Source: Erinaceus europaeus (Eukaryota; Chordata; Mammalia; Eulipotyphla; Erinaceidae). From it: a DNA stretch of 64,000 nt. The translations under genes were made by a program, and so were the position numbers. The stretch's first letter is position 1; the number at the start of each line of letters is the position of its first letter. The stretch spans positions 64,813,838 through 64,877,837 of the forward strand of contig NC_080168.1 of NCBI RefSeq assembly GCF_950295315.1, written 5' to 3'. This document shows, piece by piece, positions 57,840 to 64,000 of this stretch. Under the pieces are notes generated by a model. That model was given only the letters and a program-made list of their open reading frames with translations, was not told where the DNA came from and searched no databases.

Positions 57840-58052
57840 TTTTAAAATTTTTTTTCTATTTTTTAAATCTTTATTTAACTGAGTAAAGATAGCCAGAAAC
57901 CAAGAGGGTAGGGGGAGTTAGAGAGGTAGAAAGACACCGGCAGACCTGCTTCACCACTTGCAAAGCTCTCCAGGTGAGGACTGGGGGCTTGAACCTGGGA
58001 TGTTGTGCACTGTAACATGAGTGTTCAATCAGGTGTGCCAACATCCCCTCCC
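57840..58052 (-). mobile_element. tRNA-derived SINE, reversed
   Basis: The segment taaagatagccagaaaccaa, ggcagacctgcttcaccact, gggcttgaacctgggatgtt, head caatcaggtgtgccaacatc. Confidence 0.82.
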
Positions 58053-58901
58053 ATAGAGACAGGGAGAAAGCGAAGAGACCAGTCTTCCTTTCAAAGTAGA
58101 AGGGGCCCGATTGGACCCTGGGTTGCATAAAGCATAGCAGTAACCAAAGTGAGCTAATTTATCAGCTCTGCTGAGACATTCTTAATTGCTTTTTTCTTTC
58201 TCTCCTTCCCTCCTAATTAAGTTTTGAGGATTCCCCAAAGGGAAGTCTTGGTTGCTCAGTCCTGGTTGTGTTAAATTCAGAGCTGGGACTTATACTAACA
58301 TTGCTAAAATAGTGAGGGGAAAGTGCTCCAGAAATTAAGTTTAACATGTTGTTTTTATTTTCTCTTACTTAGAACCCAGTTCATTAAAAATTTCATTTTG
58401 ACCCAAGTAAGCTATTAACATGCTTTTGGTTAGTGTTTTTGTTTTGCTACTGTATTCGGAATTTTCTTCTGCTTTGCCGAGACAATAGCTCACCCCCCCC
58501 TCCTTTAAAAAATGAATGTGGAAAAAAATCTGGCTTTTGTGTAAAGACATTTCAGAGGTTTTCCTTTTGAAAATCTTGTAGACAAAGCTTTAAATTTTAC
58601 CTTGAAGTTACATTTTCAACTTACCTTTTTATTTGCAGCTCGACTTATTTTTCTGATCAAATGGCACTTTGTGGTTGTTTAAACTTAAAGAATTTAGATT
58701 TTTTCCCCAGCTATTAAAAGAAGTGTTAAAGCATTATTGAATGTTGATAATTGACACATTTGTAGGAATTGTAATTAGAAAAACAGCCTGAACAAGACCC
58801 TCACAAAAAAAGAAAATGCCATTTACTTTAATACATACAAGCATAAATACATTATAACAAGTAATGGTTTAAGGTATACTTTTTGCTTTTTTGTTTTGTT
58901 T

Positions 58902-59177
58902 TGATTCCAGGGTTATGGCTGGGGTTCTGTGCCAGCACTACAAATCCACTATTCCTGGTGGACATTTTATTTTCTATTGCAGTTGTTGTTGCTGGATAGG
59001 ACAGAGAGAAATTGATAGAAGAGGGGAAGACAGGGAGAGAAAGAGACACCTACAGACCTGCTTCACCACTTGTGAAGCAACCTCCCTGCAGATGGGGAGC
59101 CTGGACTCAAACTGGGATTCTTAGCTGGTACACCTGCTTCACACTATGTGCACTATGTGTGTACCACTGCCTGACCC
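58902..59177 (-). mobile_element. Long-type SINE with 3' module, reversed
   Basis: The segment attccagggttatggctggg, ccactattcctggtggacat, ttgctggataggacagagag, aaactgggattcttagctgg and a degenerate head. Confidence 0.85.
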
Positions 59178-59595
59178 CAAACATTTTTTACCCTTTTTTG
59201 TGCACCTAACCTAAACATTTTCCATGTCAATTTTACATGATAGGAAAATTATTTCCTGACCATTCACTTATCAGGAAACTAAAAGGATTAAGGATCTTCT
59301 CAAGCTCTAGAAGTTCCTTTCCTCAGCCAGGTGTTCTGTGTGCATGTTCTGGACTAAGAGTACATTTATGGAGCCCATAATATAATAACTCATAGATGTC
59401 TGCAGACCCTGAAGGTGTCACCACTGGTCTAGCTGTGGAAGATAAAGAACACACACACTCCTTCTAAGCTGTTTCTGTAACTTGAGTGATCCTCTTTTAT
59501 TGGATCTAGAGCCCAAGTTTTGTTGTTGAGCCAGATGTTGTGCACGGTCCGTGGAGAAGAGAGAGGGGGTCCGGAGCGAAGAGGAAACACAAATC

Positions 59596-59601
59596 TTTAT
59601 T
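59596..59601 (-). terminator. LTR polyadenylation signal
   Basis: AATAAA on the minus strand (in GTGCAAATAAAGATTTG), about 150 bp after the TATA box and 60 bp before the LTR end, as expected for R. Confidence 0.8.
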
Positions 59602-59749
59602 TGCACTGGCACCTCAGAGTTGGGTGCTAGAGAAGCAGATTGGGCCACGTGGAGGTAGCGAAAATGGCTGCCTCACACAGTAACCTTTCCTGCGTCTGAA
59701 CACCAGAGTGAAGCGCTGGCAAGAGAGAGAGGTGTGGAAGAAGAAAGGC

Positions 59750-59756
59750 TTTTATA
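59750..59756 (-). promoter_or_regulatory. LTR TATA box
   Basis: TATAAAA on the minus strand (in CTCCTATAAAAGCC). It lies about 255 bp downstream of the LTR start, between the U3 repeats and the AATAAA signal, the expected U3/R position. Confidence 0.8.
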
Positions 59757-60009
59757 GGAGCAGCTTTCACGAGAATGGGAAGGGGGAGGAGTAACCATAG
59801 CACTCCAGGATAGGATGATAACTCTCGTGAGAATGGGAGGGGGGAGGAGTAACCAAAGCACTCCGGATATCGCGGGGATATAGACAATGCCCTGAGGGCA
59901 TAACATGGCAGAACAGGCACTCCGAGAATGTCCTAACTCTCGCGGCAACTAGCAGTAGCTTGAGGAGACAACATGGCAGATGTGACTGAATCGGCATAAT
60001 TTCCCAGCA

Positions 60010-60026
60010 TCTCCCCCTTTCCTTTA
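60010..60026 (-). promoter_or_regulatory. Polypurine tract (plus-strand primer site)
   Basis: Minus-strand AAAGGAAAGGGGGAGA directly followed by the LTR TG. This is the standard 3' PPT, and it fixes the LTR boundary and the orientation of the provirus. Confidence 0.9.
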
Positions 60027-60730
60027 ATCTAATTCTCAGGGCAACAGTGTGTAAAGTCTGTGAACTACTCAGGGTCAGTCTATGAAAAACCAACAACGTG
60101 AAGGGAAGAAAGCTGCTGTAAAATTGTCTAAGGTGTCCAAAGGGTATGCCAGCAAGTCCGATAAAAGTCTCAGTCCAAAGTAGGCGACTAGGGGGAGAAA
60201 TGGCAGGGGATGAAATGCTGCATGAGGAAGGTCAGCCTCTGGAATTCTGCTTTTCTGTAGAGAGTGAGCTGGAACCACCAAAACGTGACACGTCAAAGCA
60301 GAAGCAGGAAAGGCAGACAGGCAGTAAAAAAGTTCTGTCCTTGGAGTCTGTGAATCAGGTTCTTCATATCGCGTCAGGTGACATCTAGGGTTTCGGGGGG
60401 GTGTGCCACTGTAGTCATGCCATCTAGTGGGTGATGTCTGGGTGTTCAGGGGTCCAGATGGTTTTTTCCGGGATTCCTGTGGAAGAAACACAAACAATCT
60501 GCTTCTCGTGGTTAGCAGGGCATCTGATTTGAATGCTTTATAGAAAAAGAGGTTTGGTCCTTGACCAACTGAGTATTGGGGGATGTATCTTTCCTCTTCA
60601 TTTATGATTATATTTTATATTATTTGTCATGGTAGTCAGCCATTATCTGGAAGGTCCTGGGTGATTCATGGGGAAAAAGAACTTATCTTTTAACAAAGAC
60701 TCTAAGGTGTAGGGAAGCGGGAACTATCTT

Positions 60731-61021
60731 ATCCCTTTTTTTGTTGTTGTTATCTTGCCTTTTGTTGCCCTAGTTGTTTTATTGTATGTAATTATATTGT
60801 TGTTATTACTGATATTGTGGTCGTTGGATAGAACAGAGAGAAATGGAGAGAGGAGGGGAAGACAGGGGGAGATAAAGACACCTGTAGACCTGCTTCACCG
60901 CCCGTGAAGTGATTCATTCCCCTGCAGGTGAGGAGGCGGGGGCTCAAACTGGGATCCTCAAGCCAGTTCTTGCACTTAGCGCCACCTGCGCTAAACCCGC
61001 TGCGCCACTGCCCGATTCCCA
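60731..61021 (-). mobile_element. Long-type SINE inside the provirus, TSD
   Basis: The segments cgttggatagaacagagaga, gctcaaactgggatcctcaa and head gctgcgccactgcccgattc. Duplication ggaactatctt at 60720-60730 and 61022-61032. Confidence 0.93.
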
Positions 61022-61459
61022 GGAACTATCTTTTAACATAAACTCTATGGCCATGCCAGTAACAACCTTGAGGGCACATGTGGCTCCCCACATGTCCCCC
61101 ATCTTATGTCATGTTTTGATGTTTGGTGGACTTTGTTTTGTGGCAGGGTGGACTGTGCCTGTCTTAGGTTGGGTATCAGCCTTCCCTCTTACCCGTCATT
61201 GGAACACCTGGTCATTTTTGCCCAGTAGTACCAGGTGCCCTGTCTTAGGTTGACTGGATAGCGCTAGTTTCCTCTTACCCATCATTGGCTAGCCAGCCCT
61301 CTACATGGTGGACGTTCTGATGTAGGAGGGCAAATCCTCCACAGCAACTCAATATTCTGCCGTGTCCAGCCTATGATAGTGATTTTGTATAGGTTGCATC
61401 TTTATGGCATCAATCTGTTGCCGCAAAAAGGCCATGAACTTGTTAAGAATTATAGGACC

Positions 61460-61616
61460 GCGGTCTGGGAGGTGTCGCAGTGGATAAGGCGTTAGACTCT
61501 CAAGTGTGAGATCCCAAGTTCGATCCCTGGCTGCATGTGTACCAGAAAGATATCTGGTTCTTTCTTTCTCCTCCTCTCTTTCTCATTAATAAATTAATTA
61601 GAATGTTTAAAAAAAC
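61460..61616 (+). mobile_element. SINE of a fourth type, TSD
   Basis: The tRNA-like part ggtctgggaggtgtcgcagt, ggataaggcgttagactctc (A-box region), aagttcgatccctggctgca (B box), CT stretch and cattaataaattaattag tail. Duplication tataggacc at 61451-61459 and 61617-61625. Looks nearly intact. Confidence 0.9.
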
Positions 61617-62324
61617 TATAGGACCTATTGTGAGCAGAAGAAGTAAAACAAACTAGGGTCCTACAACTAAGGGTAGACAGGTAAGGAAGGGGAATGTATC
61701 TGTTGGTATGAAGAGGTAGGATCATATCTTAAGTATAAGGGAAGCAGTCAGTGTTTGTGATGTCTAGGGGAACAGCCATTTGTCTTTGGGGGTAGTAAAG
61801 AATGTCTGTGGCATGGGTGATATTATAAGGGAAACATCTTTAAATTGTTGGCTGACAAAGGCATGGCTTATGGTGGCAAGACAAGATACCCCAGTTAAGT
61901 TTACAAGAATATGTGAATGTTGTTAATTCACATAGGTTGGATATGGAGGAACTTCTTACAGTTTAATACCTTACCATATGAACAGATGATTTCTCATATG
62001 AAGGCTTGATAGCTGTAATCACTTACTTGTGAAAAAAAATAAAACTTTTAACAAGTTAGAGGTTTACTATAATTGACTTTGGACTATAAGCAGACTCAGG
62101 TTACTTAGAGAGTTAACGCATGTTAGTGACAATGGTTTTAACATTTAGAGTACTCTGAGCAGATGGGTCATACAAAAATTTTTGGTCATTCAACACACTC
62201 ACAAAACGCAACTGGCCAGTCACAATATAAGACATTCAGGGAAGGGGTAGGAGAGAGGGCTCTGTGAGCCAACTTTTGTAGGTTCTGCCATGTCATATTA
62301 TGGATCCTGGGATGTATCCTGCAT

Positions 62325-63230
62325 CTAGTCCTCTTGTATTTCTTGTTCTTCAGGAATAACAGTGCCATCATGAGGGTATTGTTGGACATGGTGGGCAGGA
62401 ACCCAGACAGGTTTAGAGTAATTATGAGGGAAAATGTACGCAAAACCTCTTCCCATGGTCAATAGAGGGTCAGGCCCTTTCCAAATTTTATCGAGTGGGT
62501 CTCTCCATTTGACCTTAATAGATGGGAGAGTAGATGGTGTTTGCCAGTGAAGAATAATAGGAGGTAAGTCCGAGTTATTGTAAATATTAAAGAGATTTAA
62601 CGTAGTTAAGGCTTTTGCTAGCTGGATGTTGGGGGAGTATATTCCTCCTTTATCTTTATTTAATTGAGCCTTAAGGGTTTGATGGGCCCGCTCGACAATT
62701 CTTGTCCCTGTGGATTATAGGGAATGCCTGTGGTATGAGTAATGTTCCAGAGGGAATAAAAATCTTTAAATTGTTTGCTGGTAAACGCTGGTGCACGGTC
62801 AGTTTTGACTTGAAGAGGTAAGCCCATCACAGCAAAACAGGAGTTCATATGGCTTATAAGCTTTTTAGAGCTTTCTCCTGTCTGAGCTATTGCCTACATA
62901 AATTTAGAAAAGGTATCAATTGAGACAAACACATATTTTTGTTTGCCAAAGTTTGGTATGTGGGTGACATCAATTTGCCAAATAGCATTAGCTTTTAAGC
63001 CTCGCAGGTTAACACCAAGAGTCTGAATAGCAGATGTTTTTATGAGACTTGCAGAAGAAGAGCATGTAGCTAGGATATGTTTTAATTGGGGTACAGGAAC
63101 ATCAGGAAATCGAGCTCGAAGGCCTTTAAGATTAACATGGGTTAGGGAATGAAAGTCACCAGGATCAGAGACAGAGACTAGGAGAGCTCCTGTGGAGGCA
63201 AGGCAGTCAGCTGCAGCATTCCCATCGGAC
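62325..63230 (-). pseudogene. Retroviral integrase remnant
   Basis: Minus strand, several frames. The core starts with a WQID motif near 62975 (first catalytic Asp). KTDRAPAF near 62800 holds the second, with the usual Asn-Gly of KTDNGPAF changed to Arg-Ala. YNPQGQ follows near 62705. After that a frameshift puts the Glu-containing helix in another frame. The C-terminal GRGFAYIFP and WVPAHHV segments lie near 62400. The N-terminal zinc-binding part is degenerate. Integrase would act on proviral ends. This copy cannot encode a working one. Clade by motif: class II. Confidence 0.8.
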
Positions 63231-63239
63231 AGGGCACCA

Positions 63240-64000
63240 GGAAGAGGGCTGTGGGAACGAAGGTGCTGAATATATAGTAGTTAGGTTCAAGAAGAGAGCA
63301 TAGAGGCGATTTGAATCAAGAGAGGGGAAAGTGGGTTGTCATCAATTTTCACATAGGAACGAGCAAGCCATGGAAGTAAGTTAACAGTATACACACTGTC
63401 AGAAAAAAGGTTGAAGGATTCTGGTACAGCTTTTAATGCAAGGAAAACAGCATAAAGTTCTTTGTACTGAGGGGAATTCTCAGGAAGCTCAATAAAGAGA
63501 GGCTTAGGAGATTGTCTGGGTAATATATAAGGGCAGCAGCTCCCTTTTTCCCACCATCAGTGAAGACTGTAGGAGCAGAAGGAATGGGATCTCGAGAGAA
63601 AAGTTTAGGTGCTAGTAGAGGCAAAAGAGGTAAAGAACTTATCAATTTATTAGAAGGAAAATGGTTATCTATTTGTCCTGGAAACCCCATGAAGCTTATG
63701 GCAAAGCGGGAATGATGGCGTATGAGCCACTCTGTATCTGTGAGAGAAAAGGGCAGAATAATTAAATCTGGTTCTTTCCCTAAGACCTGCACAGACCTAT
63801 TTCTTCCTTGGCGAACCACGAATGCTAACGCGTCTGTCTCAATGAGGAGTCTTGGTGTTCCTCCTACTGGTGTGTGAAGCCACTCAAGAACCCTATGGTC
63901 TTGCCACAATGCCCCTATTACTGTGGGGGTGGAGTTGAAGATTAGAAGGTTTACCGGAGAGGAGGGAGAGAATCGAACAAGGTGTATGTCCTGGAGGGCC
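63240..64000 (-). pseudogene. Retroviral RT connection and RNase H remnant
   Basis: An open minus frame runs from the window edge to 63433. It holds a segment with ETDALAFVVRQG and LTDTEWLIRHHSRFAI (RT connection region) and then TVFTDGGKKGAAALIYY, the first RNase H strand with its catalytic Asp. A frameshift follows near 63525. The remaining RNase H pieces (PQYKELYAVFLAL and a DSVYTV-like motif) continue in another frame down to about 63380. The reverse transcriptase active site lies beyond the window. Class II betaretrovirus-like by similarity. Confidence 0.8.

Larger units (their letters stand above)
59536..60009 (-). repeat. 3' LTR of the endogenous retrovirus
   Basis: 474 bp. On the minus strand it starts TGCTGGGAAATT and ends CCGTGCACAACA, the TG...CA ends of retroviral LTRs. 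It contains a TATA box, a polyadenylation signal and a pair of imperfect direct repeats in the U3 part (59771-59810 and 59829-59868, each with gggaggagtaacca). Its upstream edge abuts the polypurine tract exactly. Confidence 0.9.
60027..62324 (-). other. Provirus interior without recognisable env
   Basis: About 2.3 kb between the end of pol and the polypurine tract, of which about 450 bp is inserted SINE DNA. I see no long open frame and no envelope-type cleavage or membrane signature on the minus strand. Includes an imperfect repeat with cttaggttg and ctcttaccc[g/a]tcattgg at about 61158-61203 and 61238-61287. Env was either lost or decayed beyond recognition, or is absent as in IAP-like elements. 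Confidence 0.55.
49036..64000 (+). other. CCDC91: CCDC91 intron after the fourth exon, partial
   Basis: Begins with gtagag at the donor. The next CCDC91 coiled-coil segment is not found before the window end, so this intron exceeds 14.9 kb. Contains L1 E, the class II provirus and many SINEs. 58053-58901 and 59178-59535 hold nothing recognisable. Confidence 0.8.
59536..64000 (-). mobile_element. Class II endogenous retrovirus, 3' part
   Basis: Old proviral copy lying antisense to CCDC91, running off the right edge. From its 3' end: LTR (59536-60009), polypurine tract (60010-60026), about 2.3 kb without recognisable genes and with two SINEs inside, then a decayed pol with integrase and RNase H parts. 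The pol motifs and the AAAGGGGGAGA-type polypurine tract followed by TG fit betaretrovirus-like (ERVK/IAP) elements. No env is seen. The 5' LTR, primer-binding site, gag and pro lie outside the window. The 6 bp next to the LTR is gccaga (59530-59535), the candidate target duplication. Confidence 0.88.

Noticed and set aside
60075..60497. A 140-codon minus-strand frame in the provirus as a possible accessory or envelope gene
   Set aside because: No signal peptide, membrane segment or cleavage motif recognised. Its position and composition do not support an env assignment.
61460..61560. Possible functional tRNA gene
   Set aside because: It has A- and B-box-like sequences but no cloverleaf acceptor stem, continues into a CT-rich body and tail, and has target-site duplications, so it is a SINE.

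Overview
This is a stretch of a mammalian genome, dominated by interspersed repeats. The tRNA-derived SINEs are abundant and of the hedgehog type (bodies starting GGGGGCTGGGTGGTGGTGCA or GGGGTCGGGCGGTAGCGCAG, with CAACAA-rich or AATAAA tails). Together with a young L1 family that has an unusually long 3' UTR, they point to Eulipotyphla, most likely a hedgehog (Erinaceus or a relative). The species call rests on recognising these families by eye, not on a search.

The only protein-coding gene I can support is CCDC91 (GGA-binding partner, p56), on the plus strand. Four internal coding exons lie at 3180-3322, 4173-4376, 5494-5598 and 48958-49035. Each has AG/GT borders, they join in one open frame, and together they encode the region from the acidic/Ser-rich N-terminal part into the first coiled coil. 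Earlier exons lie left of the window and later ones to the right. About 43.4 kb of intron separates the third and fourth exons, and about 15 kb of intron follows the fourth.

Repeats, left to right. 1-7 kb: SINEs, one MIR and simple repeats around the first three exons. 7.2-8.4 kb: a fragment of an L1 (copy A). 9-12.8 kb: SINEs and an old plus-strand L1 tail. 13.0-19.3 kb: a nest in which an older L1 (B) has been interrupted by a short L1 tail, by a 269-bp piece of a different non-LTR retrotransposon, and by a younger L1 (C). 20.05-23.08 kb: L1 F with a SINE inside and a 68-bp inverted duplication. 24-36 kb: L1 tails, SINEs and a 7SK RNA retropseudogene. 36-42 kb: mostly unique intron. 42.9-47.5 kb: L1 D and L1 G (the latter with a 5' inversion). 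48.4-48.9 kb: an L1 tail ending about 44 bp before the fourth exon. 52.6-57.3 kb: L1 E, the longest copy, with a perfect 15-bp target-site duplication. 59.5-64 kb: the 3' half of a class II (betaretrovirus/IAP-like) endogenous retrovirus on the minus strand: 3' LTR, polypurine tract, decayed integrase and RNase H, with no recognisable env.

Nearly all long or young L1s and the retrovirus lie antisense to CCDC91, as expected for insertions tolerated in an intron. I found no prokaryotic-type system, CRISPR array or operon. The most unusual item is the 85-codon open fragment of a foreign-looking non-LTR element at 14801-15069, flanked by a perfect 10-bp target-site duplication.
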